Positions 17,396 to 27,245 of a DNA stretch of 64,000 nucleotides are shown here, one piece after another. Source of the stretch: Psychrobacter jeotgali (lineage in GTDB: Bacteria; Pseudomonadota; Gammaproteobacteria; Pseudomonadales; Moraxellaceae); assembly GCF_904846315.1 (NCBI RefSeq), contig NZ_CAJHAF010000001.1, positions 2,294,001 to 2,358,000 on the forward strand, written 5' to 3'. Every line of letters starts with the position of its first letter. The first letter of the stretch is position 1. The notes under the pieces are model-generated. The model was given only the letters and a program-made list of their open reading frames with translations. It ran no database searches and was not told the origin of the DNA. A program made the position numbers and the translations under genes.

Positions 17396-17989
17396 TCAAA
17401 GATTTTGTAAAATGGCTATCACTTGAGGCAAGTGCTCTGCAAAATCAGTAAATCGGTGATCGCCACCCTTTTGCATGATGACCTGTGCGCCGTGCTGTCG
17501 GTAAAAATTAGCAGAGACGTCGGAGTCCAGTAATTCATCCTCTTCTTTAATTAGCGCCGCCACCTTGTCAGGATACTCAACTGGCGAAATTTTATGCGCT
17601 GCAAACCACTGCAAATCTGCATCGACAATCTCCCAACCGCCAGAGGTAGTATAAAGGATTTTCTGATTATCAGCCTCGCTAGCAAACCGCTGAAGGGTGA
17701 TATGCGGCTGCGTACTGGGATTTAATAATAAAATAGGGCATCCCGTCTGGTTACTGACGAGCGTTGAAAAATAACCACCCAATGAGCTGCCTACCAAAGC
17801 AGTTTTGGCATCTTTGCTTAGTTTAACGACCAAATTAGTTAAGTCATTAAAGACTTGCTCCGGCGACTGGTTCAAATCAGGACGATGCACCTTGATAGCA
17901 GGATGATACTTCTGGCAATAGTCCTCTAATAACTTCCCTTTGGTAGAGTTGCTATCACTATCTAACCCATGAATATAAACAATGTTCAC
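17396..17989 (-). CDS. yqiA: YqiA/UPF0227-like alpha/beta-hydrolase esterase
   Basis: A small 197-aa alpha/beta hydrolase. The N-terminus reads MNIVYIHGLDSDSNSTKG, the oxyanion HG motif typical of YqiA. The nucleophile elbow is GSSLGGYF, and the C-terminal QKGGDHRFTDF supplies the catalytic His. Length matches the E. coli YqiA esterase (193 aa). The start is a GTG at 17989; another in-frame GTG four codons earlier (18001) is possible. It lies just upstream of parE with a 118-base gap, in the same direction as in E. coli, and may share a transcript. The physiological substrate is unknown; short-chain esterase activity is a family property. Confidence 0.85.
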   Translation of the reverse strand: MNIVYIHGLDSDSNSTKGKLLEDYCQKYHPAIKVHRPDLNQSPEQVFNDLTNLVVKLSKDAKTALVGSSLGGYFSTLVSNQTGCPILLLNPSTQPHITLQRFASEADNQKILYTTSGGWEIVDADLQWFAAHKISPVEYPDKVAALIKEEDELLDSDVSANFYRQHGAQVIMQKGGDHRFTDFAEHLPQVIAILQNL

Positions 17990-18134
17990 GTATAATCTCA
18001 CTTATTAATTTTGTTATGATGAATAGAGAGTAGATAAAAAGCATAACATGTCGCAGGTGCCGATAATAATAAAACGATATACTATTATTTACTATCATTA
18101 TTGCTAAATAAGGAATGGCAGGCAGGGAGTAGCC

Positions 18135-18395
18135 ATGAACCAGCAGATTGAGCTCTTTGAGATTGCTAATCCGTGTATTGGGGTCTGTCAGAGTAATAAA
18201 AAAGGCTATTGCTTTGGCTGCTTGCGTAGTCGTAATGAGCGCCAGCTATGGCATAACATGACGACTGAACAACGCCGAGAAGTGTTAAGACTAATTGCAG
18301 GGCGTCGTCAGCGTATTGCGCAGATAAAGCAACGTAAAGGCGAGCAATTGGGATTTGATTTTGATGAAACACCTGAAAGTAATACTTTATTCTAA
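18135..18395 (+). CDS. DUF1289 domain protein
   Basis: The 86-aa protein carries the DUF1289 signature: NPCIGVCQSNKKGYCFGCLRS, four cysteines that probably bind a metal (zinc or an Fe-S cluster), then W and the R-R-E-V-L-R-L helix. The C-terminal tail GFDFDETPES is acidic. YdhL of E. coli belongs to this family. Function is not established. It stands alone between two minus-strand blocks. Confidence 0.88.
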   Translation: MNQQIELFEIANPCIGVCQSNKKGYCFGCLRSRNERQLWHNMTTEQRREVLRLIAGRRQRIAQIKQRKGEQLGFDFDETPESNTLF

Positions 18396-18494
18396 AAGAC
18401 TTAACTAAGGGCGTATTATCTCGCCCTTAGTTAGTTTAGCTAGATTGGTTATAGTTTTAGCATCCTACATTTTTATAATTATTTATCCCTAAAC

Positions 18495-20288
18495 TCAAGC
18501 CACATCGACTTGACGTTCACGGCGATAATGCCGTAATTGATGCTCTAAGCGCCGGCCCTCACTAAATGCAGAGACTCGTTTTAGATAACCAATGATACGT
18601 GTGGCATGATCCACATTGTTTGAGCCGCAAGCTTCACAGTGATAAAGGGTGCGCTTATCGATATGCTGACACTCATTACAGATCGTAGTACGCACGTTAA
18701 TACAGAAATACTGACAGCCTGTGGTCGCCGCAATATCAAGCAGTTTACGATACTGCTGTTTATCGAGGGTTTCATCCAAATTTAGATGCAAAGCAGAGCC
18801 GCCATCGAGCCATTGAGTGAGCTTACGACCATGCAGCATAAATTTATCTAAAGTATTGGTTTTCTCATCCTCTACCAGATATAAATAGGAGTTGTAACAC
18901 TCACGCTGTACTTCATAACCGTCTCTTTTGTCCCACTTTGCATTTTTAACGCCCAAGTTTTCTGCTGGTACAAACTCAGTATTAAACTTCAAACCATAGT
19001 GGATGCTGGCTTTACGGTTCTCATCATAAATGGTTTTTAAGATATCGTTAACAAAAGTGTGATACTCCTCATTATTGCCCACTATTATTCCCTGACTCTC
19101 CGCAGCTTCTGCCATGCCATTGATACCCAGCGTCAAGAACTGTTTATCGAGTTGAATAAACCCTGCATCGTAAACCGGTAGCATACCCGCTGCTTTATAT
19201 TGCTCCATTAATTTGCGATAACTAACCTGATACTTATGGATTTTTTGTACCTCTTCGGCCAAATCTTGTCCATTTTGAATCATACGGTTTAGATTAAGGG
19301 TAATAACGTTAATGGAACCGGTAGCCACGCCGCCTGCACCCAAAGTATAGGAAAAACTGTGATCAGTAATCTCGTTACGTAAGCGACAGCAAGACGCTAA
19401 AGAATCAGGATTATCACTTTGATAAATGAAGAAGCTGTTCTTTTCTGCAAGCTCAGTGGCGAGCATGTCAGCATATTCATCATCTTTACATTGGCCATTT
19501 TCGGTTAGCATAGCGCAGGTCACTACTGGGAAAGTCAAAATGGCACGCTTACGCTCTTCATTAAACCAAGTTAAAAAATGCGCTTGTAGCTGTTTAACGG
19601 TTTCCCAGCATGGCCTATCACCGTCAGGGAAGACAAAGTTTGCAAACATCGCCTCAAAATAATGCTCATCGTACAAAGAGATGTTCCAAAACACGCTTTG
19701 ATAACCGCGAGCAGCAGCAGGCTGGTTAATTGAATAAACCACTTGCTGGAAACAGTTTTCTATCAGCGATTTATGGGTCGTTAAGTAATCAATACCGTGA
19801 TCTTTACGAGCGAAATAATCAAAGTAAGCAAGGAACTCAACCGTAGCCACTGCTCCTGCAAACTGTGAGCTAATAGCAAAGATTAGATTGATAAATGAGC
19901 CGCAAAACGACGCTAAATGCTGCGGCGGACTTGCTTCGCCGCCCAACTTTTTCAGACCATCCAATAAAAATGGATAGAGCGATACCGAGACACAGTAAGG
20001 TTTTAGACTGGTTTCATCATGGACATAGATTTCATGTGATTCAATTTGGCGCAAATACTCATCCGCCAGATCGTTATCAAAACAAGCCCTAATCTGTTGC
20101 TGCACTTGACTGCGGTTAATCTGAATAAAATAATCCTTCATGATCTCGCTCTCTAACGTCGCGATATTTTTTACCGTCACGTTAGCGTTAGCATCCACAT
20201 GAGAGCCATCTGCCGCGTTATGGGCTTGCATATAGTTTTCAATGAAAGATAATTTATCCGCCAGTTGCACTGAATTTAACTTACTCAT
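18495..20288 (-). CDS. nrdD: Anaerobic ribonucleoside-triphosphate reductase, ATP-cone-less
   Basis: Class III ribonucleotide reductase makes deoxyribonucleotides without oxygen using a glycyl radical. The C-terminal radical loop is RIIGYL, placing the radical at Gly567, and the structural zinc site is Cys537, Cys540, Cys551 and Cys554. The finger-loop region keeps SFCGSFINL. At 597 aa the protein lacks the N-terminal ATP-cone found in E. coli NrdD (about 710 aa), so dATP inhibition through that domain is not expected. It overlaps nrdG by 8 bases and is translated second, indicating coupled expression. NrdR boxes lie upstream of the pair. It implies growth in micro-oxic or anoxic niches. Confidence 0.94.
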   Translation of the reverse strand: MSKLNSVQLADKLSFIENYMQAHNAADGSHVDANANVTVKNIATLESEIMKDYFIQINRSQVQQQIRACFDNDLADEYLRQIESHEIYVHDETSLKPYCVSVSLYPFLLDGLKKLGGEASPPQHLASFCGSFINLIFAISSQFAGAVATVEFLAYFDYFARKDHGIDYLTTHKSLIENCFQQVVYSINQPAAARGYQSVFWNISLYDEHYFEAMFANFVFPDGDRPCWETVKQLQAHFLTWFNEERKRAILTFPVVTCAMLTENGQCKDDEYADMLATELAEKNSFFIYQSDNPDSLASCCRLRNEITDHSFSYTLGAGGVATGSINVITLNLNRMIQNGQDLAEEVQKIHKYQVSYRKLMEQYKAAGMLPVYDAGFIQLDKQFLTLGINGMAEAAESQGIIVGNNEEYHTFVNDILKTIYDENRKASIHYGLKFNTEFVPAENLGVKNAKWDKRDGYEVQRECYNSYLYLVEDEKTNTLDKFMLHGRKLTQWLDGGSALHLNLDETLDKQQYRKLLDIAATTGCQYFCINVRTTICNECQHIDKRTLYHCEACGSNNVDHATRIIGYLKRVSAFSEGRRLEHQLRHYRRERQVDVA

Positions 20289-20739
20289 AATCCCTCCAAA
20301 ACAAATGATTTAACACTTCACCATTAGTACAATTGATAAACCTTTGATTAGTGGTTGGGGTATCAAGTCCACCCCGCTCTATAATCCATGGCCCTGTTTT
20401 TAGATAAGTGAGCTCAGCTTGCAAACCGGCGGAGATCTCATCCAAGCCAGTATACAATGCTGTTTTCAATCCGAATTGTCGAACCTGCTGAAGAGCAGAC
20501 AACAAAGCGGACGGCTGCCATTCACCACCCATAAATAGGACACAACTGATTAGACCTGTATAACGTTCCAATAGATCCGCTAAAAAATTATCAGTCAAAG
20601 GGGTACCAATTTCTGTTTTCCAAGTGTCAGCACGACTACAACCTCGGCACATTAGAGGACATCCAGCAACGGTTAGAGCTAAGCTGACCTCTGCCGGAAC
20701 TTCTTGAAAGACAATGTCATACTCAACAATATTCAACAT
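20281..20739 (-). CDS. nrdG: Anaerobic RNR activating protein (radical SAM)
   Basis: NrdG reductively cleaves S-adenosylmethionine to place the glycyl radical on NrdD. The 152-aa length is typical. The radical-SAM cluster motif is CPLMCRGC, with Cys27, Cys31 and Cys34 (CX3CX2C). A second motif FMGGEW matches the GGE SAM-contact site. It precedes and overlaps nrdD, so the operon order is nrdG-nrdD, the reverse of E. coli. The operon promoter must lie right of 20740, where two NrdR boxes are found. Confidence 0.94.
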   Translation of the reverse strand: MLNIVEYDIVFQEVPAEVSLALTVAGCPLMCRGCSRADTWKTEIGTPLTDNFLADLLERYTGLISCVLFMGGEWQPSALLSALQQVRQFGLKTALYTGLDEISAGLQAELTYLKTGPWIIERGGLDTPTTNQRFINCTNGEVLNHLFWRDYE

Positions 20740-20765
20740 AGCAAGACTCTATACCATAGCGTGAC

Positions 20766-20813
20766 AACCCATATATAGTATCTAAGTATTATTAATAACA
20801 CAACATATAGTAT
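20766..20813 (-). promoter_or_regulatory. Pair of NrdR boxes upstream of nrdG-nrdD
   Basis: Two near-palindromic sites match the NrdR consensus acaCwAtATaTwGtgt: 20766-20781 (about 12 of 16, core ATATATAG) and 20798-20813 (about 14 of 16, core ACATATAG). Their start-to-start distance is 32 bp, three helical turns, which is the known spacing of NrdR box pairs. NrdR would repress the operon when dATP is plentiful. The match was made by eye. Confidence 0.75.
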
Positions 20814-21141
20814 ATTTATTATTATGTACTGGTTAGTAACCATATCTAAATCAATGATTTAGATATCGGCACAATCTATAAATATAGAGTTTAAAGTATA
20901 AATAATGATATAAGGTTGCCGCTTATTTGGCATAAATTGATTTTTAAAAAGAAGAATTGAGACTGGTAAATTGTTTTAAGTAGAAAATATAACCATTAAA
21001 TATTTATTAATAATCAATATTACTAATATAATAATTCTACATAATAACATTGAAATTTGCCCTGCTGACCTCAAAATAGATAACTGAAGATTGATAAAAC
21101 TCAATGATTATCAACGGTTATTAAAGAAGCAGGAGAAGATT

Positions 21142-22035
21142 ATGAATAACGCAACAGCGCATAGCGTAAAAGACCAAGTAACCCAATCACGCCAAGTTCA
21201 AGAGCTTTATGCTGGGGTAGATACTCAGGACGGCGCTGGTGTGAAGCTGACTCGTGTACTTACACAGCAGCTACAAAGACGCCTCGACCCTTATTTGATG
21301 CTGGATAACTTTAAGAGCGATAATCCAGATGATTATATCGCTGGTTTCCCCAATCACCCACATCGCGGCTTTGAAACCATTACCTATATGATTACTGGCC
21401 GTATGCGCCACCGTGACAGCGCGGGTAATGAAGGGTTATTACAAAACGGCGGCGTGCAGTGGATGACTGCGGCTAGTGGTGTGATTCATTCGGAGCTGCC
21501 TGAACAAGAAGATGGTGCGATGGAAGGCTTCCAGCTGTGGCTTAATTTGCCTGCTAAAGATAAAATGAATGACCCTTGGTATAAAGACTTCCAAAATGAC
21601 GATTTGCCTAAATATACGACCGAGGACGGTGTAGATGTTACGGTAATTGCAGGTACATCGCACGGGGTAGAAGGTGCAGTCACGCGCGAAGTTACTGAGC
21701 CGACTTACTTGGATATCCACCTACCGGCAGGCACTAGCTTTAGCCAAGCCATTCCAGCCGATCATAATGCGTTTGCCTTTGTGTATCGCGGTAAAGTCGA
21801 TATCGAAGGTCGAGAAGTACCGACTAAGACCATGGCTATTCTCGAAAACAATGACGATACTGATGGCGTCACCATTACCGCCGATAGTAGTGAGGATACC
21901 AAAGTGATTTTAATCACTGGTCGTCCACTACGCGAACCGATTGTGCAATACGGTCCCTTTGTGATGAACAGTCAGGAAGAAATTATGCAAGCCGTCACTG
22001 ACTTCCAAAGTGGTAAATTTGGTGAAGGTGCTTAA
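21142..22035 (+). CDS. Pirin family protein
   Basis: The 297-aa bicupin protein has the pirin metal site in the N-terminal cupin: FPNHPHRGFETITYM and, later, GVIHSELP, giving three His and one Glu. The second cupin half carries HLPAGTSF and FAFVYRGKV and lacks the metal ligands, as is usual. Bacterial pirins include quercetin dioxygenases and metabolic regulators; the exact role here is unknown. The ATG is preceded by AGGAG at proper distance, so the upstream TTG (21091) is rejected. It is a single-gene unit with its own terminator. Confidence 0.92.
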   Translation: MNNATAHSVKDQVTQSRQVQELYAGVDTQDGAGVKLTRVLTQQLQRRLDPYLMLDNFKSDNPDDYIAGFPNHPHRGFETITYMITGRMRHRDSAGNEGLLQNGGVQWMTAASGVIHSELPEQEDGAMEGFQLWLNLPAKDKMNDPWYKDFQNDDLPKYTTEDGVDVTVIAGTSHGVEGAVTREVTEPTYLDIHLPAGTSFSQAIPADHNAFAFVYRGKVDIEGREVPTKTMAILENNDDTDGVTITADSSEDTKVILITGRPLREPIVQYGPFVMNSQEEIMQAVTDFQSGKFGEGA

Positions 22036-22072
22036 TCGTTAGCTTAGCGTGTTAAATAGTCCGTTGAATATT

Positions 22073-22104
22073 AAAGCCCGTATTAGTTTGCTAATATGGG
22101 CTTT
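22073..22104 (+). terminator. Pirin-gene terminator
   Basis: 14-bp stem with one G-T pair (22073-22086 with 22091-22104), TTTG loop, followed by a run of T. Confidence 0.85.
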
Positions 22105-22230
22105 TTTTGTGGGAAATTAATAACGATACGGAGCCCATAAAGGCTAATTATTATTTTTAATTCATCGTTTGAAGAAAACTTCTACATAAGCTGCATACGA
22201 TTTACTTTTACAGACCTGCTAGAAAAGTTA

Positions 22231-22259
22231 AATATTTGGTAACTCCTCAACCAAATATT
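22231..22259 (-). terminator. Hairpin at the 3' end of the unknown operon
   Basis: 10-bp perfect inverted repeat AATATTTGGT (22231-22240) and complement (22250-22259) lies 4 bases beyond the stop of the 511-aa gene. On the minus strand it is followed by TTTAACTTTT, a weak U-tract. It is probably the operon terminator or an mRNA-stabilising hairpin. Confidence 0.6.
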
Positions 22260-22263
22260 ACAG

Positions 22264-23799
22264 CTAATTTATAAGATAAAATTCAAATGAAATTCTACGA
22301 CAATCACTGTTGTTCCAAAGATTCATATCTGTTTTTTTTCTAAGCGTTTCATCATCCCAACATTCCCGACAATCTAACATTCCAGCTCCCAAAGTTTTAG
22401 TTCGACCTTCATCTTTAAGCAGGTTTTCAATCCCGCCTAATTCATCTTTTGATAACGTGCACAAATAATCTTGGATCGATGTGGCACGATCTTTTGATAG
22501 CTTAAGGTTATATTTAAAACTTGCTTCGCAATCTGTATGACCGATGATTGCAACACCGATGGTTGGTTCAAAAAAAAGCGCTGCATTAACAGTTTTGGCT
22601 ATTTTAATTAAATCTTGTATTGCTTTATTCTTATCTACCTTTTTACCAAGCTCATTGGGAAAGTTCGACCCATCTGTTATGTATGTTAAGTTAATTTGGG
22701 GAGTCACTAGTTCATTGAGTTCATCTACAATAGTAGTGTACGCTTCTGATGATTTAGGCACTCTACTATGGCCAATCAAGTCCCTTTTGTATATAAAACT
22801 CCATTGGCCTTTGTTCGATTGAACAAATACTGGTGGGTATGACCGATGTCCATTTACTACGCTTTTATCAACATAATCTTTATCAGACTTAATGAAATCT
22901 GTACGTCGGTATGATGTTTGTCTATTTGTATTAGCCCGCTTCAATTCACTGTATACCTCAATTTCTTCATTCAGATTTAACAAATAATTCGCAGCGATTG
23001 CCAAATCACTTTTACCAACATCTTTAGGGTCATCTGGAAGTGTGGCTTCCATTACATCTTTTGTTTGTAACTGTCTAAAAACAAGCTCCATCAACGCAGG
23101 ATATGAAGGGGAGAGAATATTTTTATCATTACCTCCGATAGCTTCATAAAATTTCCTATCTTGATGATTGTTCATAGAACCTTTTCTCTCAAAGTCGATC
23201 GCAGGGTTGCGCCAACTAATGGCGACAACTTTTCCTCGAGAAATAAAGCTATCACGATTGCTTGTTACCTCTATTCTGGTTTTTTGACGAGTCGAAAGTC
23301 GTAAATCTTGACCACCTACTTGTAGATTAGGCTTATATATAAGTTTAGGTACGATTATTTGCTCATTTGTGTCTAAGTGATTAAATTTACCTATTTTCGT
23401 TGCTTTATCTAGTCCTTTTTGATAAAAAAGTTTCAAATTTTGGTCAAGGATTTTTTCACGACCAGTTTTTGTAACAAAATGCTCGTAGTCAGATTCGGTC
23501 AAATTAGCTTTGAACCCATCTTTTGTAGACACATAAAAATTTATAAAATTAGTTTGTGTAAATTCTCTTTTGTGTTGCAACACCAATCCGGTTTTAGGAT
23601 TTGGAAACAGCTGATCATACCCAAGTGTTTTGGCAGTATGATAAGTAACATAGACATACTGGGGTAACCCAGGTGTTTTCATAGGCCATTTTTTGTTCTT
23701 TTTCGGATCTTCTGTTTCAGTATCCTGATATGATGACGCAGATTTTTTTGCATAGGCGTCATCATATATTGACGGGTCTTTTAGAGGGTTATAACTCAT
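22264..23799 (-). CDS. Unknown 511-aa protein with OmpA-like C-terminal domain
   Basis: The last 92 residues (420-511) fit the OmpA-like peptidoglycan-binding fold: GHTD with Asp423, then N431, LSKDRA with Arg438 (the D and R that contact diaminopimelate in OmpA), GAG, and RRISFEF at the end. The first 400 residues are unrecognised, hydrophilic, and rich in Lys, Asn and Tyr. There is no signal peptide or membrane segment, which is odd for a peptidoglycan binder. The start codon abuts the TAG stop of the upstream 1057-aa gene (TAGATG), so the two are translationally coupled and probably work together. Export could occur by a dedicated apparatus or not at all. Confidence 0.75.
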   Translation of the reverse strand: MSYNPLKDPSIYDDAYAKKSASSYQDTETEDPKKNKKWPMKTPGLPQYVYVTYHTAKTLGYDQLFPNPKTGLVLQHKREFTQTNFINFYVSTKDGFKANLTESDYEHFVTKTGREKILDQNLKLFYQKGLDKATKIGKFNHLDTNEQIIVPKLIYKPNLQVGGQDLRLSTRQKTRIEVTSNRDSFISRGKVVAISWRNPAIDFERKGSMNNHQDRKFYEAIGGNDKNILSPSYPALMELVFRQLQTKDVMEATLPDDPKDVGKSDLAIAANYLLNLNEEIEVYSELKRANTNRQTSYRRTDFIKSDKDYVDKSVVNGHRSYPPVFVQSNKGQWSFIYKRDLIGHSRVPKSSEAYTTIVDELNELVTPQINLTYITDGSNFPNELGKKVDKNKAIQDLIKIAKTVNAALFFEPTIGVAIIGHTDCEASFKYNLKLSKDRATSIQDYLCTLSKDELGGIENLLKDEGRTKTLGAGMLDCRECWDDETLRKKTDMNLWNNSDCRRISFEFYLIN

Positions 23800-26700
23800 C
23801 TAACACCTCACTGGATAGCAAGGCAGACAATTAGAATAACCGTCATCGCCCTGCGGACGTAGCCAGACTTGACTGGTTGGAATAACATTGTCCCACTCAG
23901 CACCAACATACACAGCGCCTACAGCATATTTTATATTGGTCATTGGATTCGGCTTGTCTGCGCAATACGCAGCTTCAACTTCACGTTCCAATGTAATGAT
24001 CCAACGCATTGATTTGATGAACTCTAGATCATTTTGCTGAACTGTGCTGGTAGGTACATTCATTTGACCGTTATAGCTGCCTTCATCAATCTGAATATCG
24101 ACAATCCGATAAGACTTCCGGGCAATAATGATTTCTCTATCTATATCTGCTTCGATTTTGAGATCGTCAATAGCTCCAGCATTTCCTGTTTGATCATCCC
24201 AGTCCCACCAAAAGTCAGTGCCATGAACCGCAACTTTCGTCTTATCATAGCCGTCTGAAATTCCCTGCGTATCCTGCACTTGATTGCCAAGCTGGTCGTT
24301 ATAATCAAAATCAACATCCAATAGACCAGGACGATCTTGTTGGAAATTTCCTGAACGGCTTTTGATCTCTTCATACATGGCCAAAAAGTGTGGCGATTCG
24401 GGATCATAATCAGGCTCGCCCTCTCCCATCCATATTTCACCATATTGCTCATAATGTAGTGCCAAAGCCTCCATCCCAGGACGCACAGGTATTGTTACTC
24501 GAGCAGCTCCTGATGCCAAAAACTTATCGAATAAAGCGTCACCACTATCTTGATCAAATTGCTTTGGCCATTCACATTTTTGACTCCAAAAATAGGGGTA
24601 AAATAAATACATCATTTGTTGAACTTCATATACTTGCTCAAAAAATTGAATAAATGCACCTTCATCTTTGGCTTCTTGAAAGTCAAGCTGCGGATACCCA
24701 CAAGGTTGAATTCTTTGTTTCATAGCATCAAAGCGATCAAAGTGTTGGCACGATAACATGCTAACTATTAACTGCCAAAGCTGCGTTCGTTCGATCTCAC
24801 GATTTAAAAATGGATTACGACCATACTGCGGATTAAATACATTTTCTTTTGCTGTAATCTGTGCATCATTGTAAGCCCTTTGACTTTCCTCAACCTTTTG
24901 TAATACAGCAGAAAACACCTCTTGTTTCCAAGCGTTTTCCGTTTCAGGTAGTAACCTACAAATAATCCGCCCAGCACCTCCAGCATCTACCTTAGTGTTG
25001 AAGTGAGCATCCTCATCGTGAAAATTAGTGATTGTTCCTGTAAGAACTCCATCTTTAGGTGGAATTATGTCTACTCGTGCACTCAGGTTGTTATACCCTG
25101 ATGCCCAGTGATGTCCGGCAAAAAATAACATACACTTTTCTGTACCCCAGAAGTCTATTTCAGCACTATACAACATGTACCCCTCTGGAACTGTACCCAT
25201 GCTAATGGAAGCAGCGTTATGCACTTTTACAGTAAAATCGAAATGATCAACGATTTCGTTATTAGGTGGCAACATTAAACTATCAATACCATATTTTTTT
25301 TGTAGATTTAAATAGTACAAAGGGCTATCAGGGTCTCTAGAAATATCCTGAATATTAAAACTTGCTTCTAATGGAGGAAGTATTCCTATAAAGTCAGGTT
25401 TAGTCTTGCTTGCCATAAGTGATTTATAAAGGCGTGCAGGTTCTGGAATGACGAATTCATACATCATCCGTTTACCCCAATTCATTACTTGAGAAACCGT
25501 TCGTTTATTTACCCAGTAATATTGCCCTATCACGTGTTCAGATCCACCTTCAAACTTGTGCACGTTTGATTCAGTCACACGTTGTAATATGCGCCTTGTA
25601 CTAAGCTTTCGAGTGTCTTCTTGTATTCGCATTAAAGATCGTTCTGTGATTTCTTTGGCATAATTCCGTGCCGTTTGCTTAGCTTCCGTACTCGCTCGAG
25701 CATACGCAACGTTAGCAGTCGCAGTATAGGTGCCAGCAGGCCCATAAGTACCACTAGCAGTAATTCCTGCATCCGCAGATAAAGCTTGAGCTACTGTTTT
25801 TTGAACAGCATCCTGCATCTCAAAACGCTCAGATTTTGCAAACTCGTTTTCTTCTTCTCGGCTCGTAGTAGCCTCGTTTTCTGAATAGTTTTCAGTTTCT
25901 TTAACGATTTCGTGTGTTCGTTCAATCGTTTCACCCGCCATCACATTTTGTATGTGCGCAATTTCACCTGGTTCATAATTCTCCAGTGTCTCTCTGACGA
26001 CCATTAAATCCATGACATATGATTTTAGCTCTATGCAGCATGGATTTTGTGGTATGCAACAGTCATCGCAATCACACTCACAGTGCTCGTCACCTTTATT
26101 ATTTTTACATTTTTCACGCGCAAGCTTCAAATCCCGTGCATAATTTTGTACTGCACGCAATTGTTCCATAGAGGAGTTTCCAATGAGGCGTTCCTCTAAA
26201 GGCTTTTTATCTTGTAAGCAATCACAAGGTGTTTTGAGCACCCAGTCAGGAAACGCTATTGGCTTTAGCATTGTCATACATGCACGTCGAAAACTAAGCT
26301 CTTTTTTTTCTTTAGATTGTTCATGCTCAATCATTGCTTCTTCGAGCGCATGTATGTAACGAATATAAGATCTTAGGTTTGGCAGTCCGTCGTGTGCTGA
26401 CTTTTTAAGTAATTTTAGAGTACAAAGTGTTTCTACAAGCAAGTTTCGCAGGTGTTGCATATCTCCGTTTTTGAAGGACTGCGATATTTTTTCAAACTCG
26501 GAAAAAAAGAATTTATTTGCTCGGCGACGATGAAAATCTGTTTCACAGGCACGATCGAATAATTCATATGTAGATACAATCAACTTAAGAAACTTTAGTC
26601 TTCTTAATTTCTCGAAAGGCTCATGCATCATAGCGGCTTCACCGACAATGACAGTATCAACATTTAAACCCTTAGTTGTTTGATCTTTTAAATCTGGCTC

Positions 26701-26973
26701 ATCTTTCACAACCCTATTATCTAAGCGTTTTTGCTCTTTAACGATATTTTGATCTAAGTCTTGAAGATACTGAAGATTATTGGAAGCTCGGAGTTGCGCT
26801 ATATCATATGCGGACTTAAGATCACATTCGTTAATATTTATAATCATTCTTTTTAAATGACTGGATAGATCCTTATCGCTTCTAATAAGTGCTATACCAC
26901 TAGAGTGAATAGCTTTATCTTTATCGGCTTTTTGTGCGTGCCTTGGAATAAAAAAATTAAAATAAATCGACAT
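23800..26973 (-). CDS. Large unknown protein (1057 aa), first gene of a two-gene operon
   Basis: No named domain is recognised. Residues 1-285 are largely helical. A Cys cluster at about 289-313 (CECDCDDCC and NPCC) could bind metal. Then comes GEIAHIQNVMAGE with ERTHEIVKETE, a charged coiled coil, an Ala/Gly/Thr-rich low-charge stretch (about 390-430, ITASGTYGPAGTYTATANVAY), a second coiled coil, and GQYYWVNKRTVSQVMNWGKR leading to FVIPEPA. Residues 550-1057 look beta-rich and end in a Cys-containing tail (CLPCYPVRC). I recall large uncharacterised proteins with the same GEIAHIxNV and ERTH block but no proven function. There is no signal peptide. The start at 26973 has GGAG 6 bases upstream; an ATG 12 bases earlier overlaps that site and is rejected. 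Confidence 0.8.
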   Translation of the reverse strand: MSIYFNFFIPRHAQKADKDKAIHSSGIALIRSDKDLSSHLKRMIININECDLKSAYDIAQLRASNNLQYLQDLDQNIVKEQKRLDNRVVKDEPDLKDQTTKGLNVDTVIVGEAAMMHEPFEKLRRLKFLKLIVSTYELFDRACETDFHRRRANKFFFSEFEKISQSFKNGDMQHLRNLLVETLCTLKLLKKSAHDGLPNLRSYIRYIHALEEAMIEHEQSKEKKELSFRRACMTMLKPIAFPDWVLKTPCDCLQDKKPLEERLIGNSSMEQLRAVQNYARDLKLAREKCKNNKGDEHCECDCDDCCIPQNPCCIELKSYVMDLMVVRETLENYEPGEIAHIQNVMAGETIERTHEIVKETENYSENEATTSREEENEFAKSERFEMQDAVQKTVAQALSADAGITASGTYGPAGTYTATANVAYARASTEAKQTARNYAKEITERSLMRIQEDTRKLSTRRILQRVTESNVHKFEGGSEHVIGQYYWVNKRTVSQVMNWGKRMMYEFVIPEPARLYKSLMASKTKPDFIGILPPLEASFNIQDISRDPDSPLYYLNLQKKYGIDSLMLPPNNEIVDHFDFTVKVHNAASISMGTVPEGYMLYSAEIDFWGTEKCMLFFAGHHWASGYNNLSARVDIIPPKDGVLTGTITNFHDEDAHFNTKVDAGGAGRIICRLLPETENAWKQEVFSAVLQKVEESQRAYNDAQITAKENVFNPQYGRNPFLNREIERTQLWQLIVSMLSCQHFDRFDAMKQRIQPCGYPQLDFQEAKDEGAFIQFFEQVYEVQQMMYLFYPYFWSQKCEWPKQFDQDSGDALFDKFLASGAARVTIPVRPGMEALALHYEQYGEIWMGEGEPDYDPESPHFLAMYEEIKSRSGNFQQDRPGLLDVDFDYNDQLGNQVQDTQGISDGYDKTKVAVHGTDFWWDWDDQTGNAGAIDDLKIEADIDREIIIARKSYRIVDIQIDEGSYNGQMNVPTSTVQQNDLEFIKSMRWIITLEREVEAAYCADKPNPMTNIKYAVGAVYVGAEWDNVIPTSQVWLRPQGDDGYSNCLPCYPVRC

Positions 26974-27245
26974 TGTGATCTCCATTTCATTATATAGTCA
27001 TATCAGCATAAAACTGCTACATGTATTTGAACGCACTATTGGTACAAACTTTCAAAAGAGCACTATCTAAAGTCATGATAAAGAAGACTATCTCCCCATT
27101 AAACTATCAAATTTATACTAAGTTTCTATTAAATTACTACTCCAATTATAGATAACAAGTATTAATTAATTTAAACTTATTACAATTTACAGTATACCTT
27201 AATACCATGATAAGCAAATTTATTCTTAAATAAATCAACTAAAAA

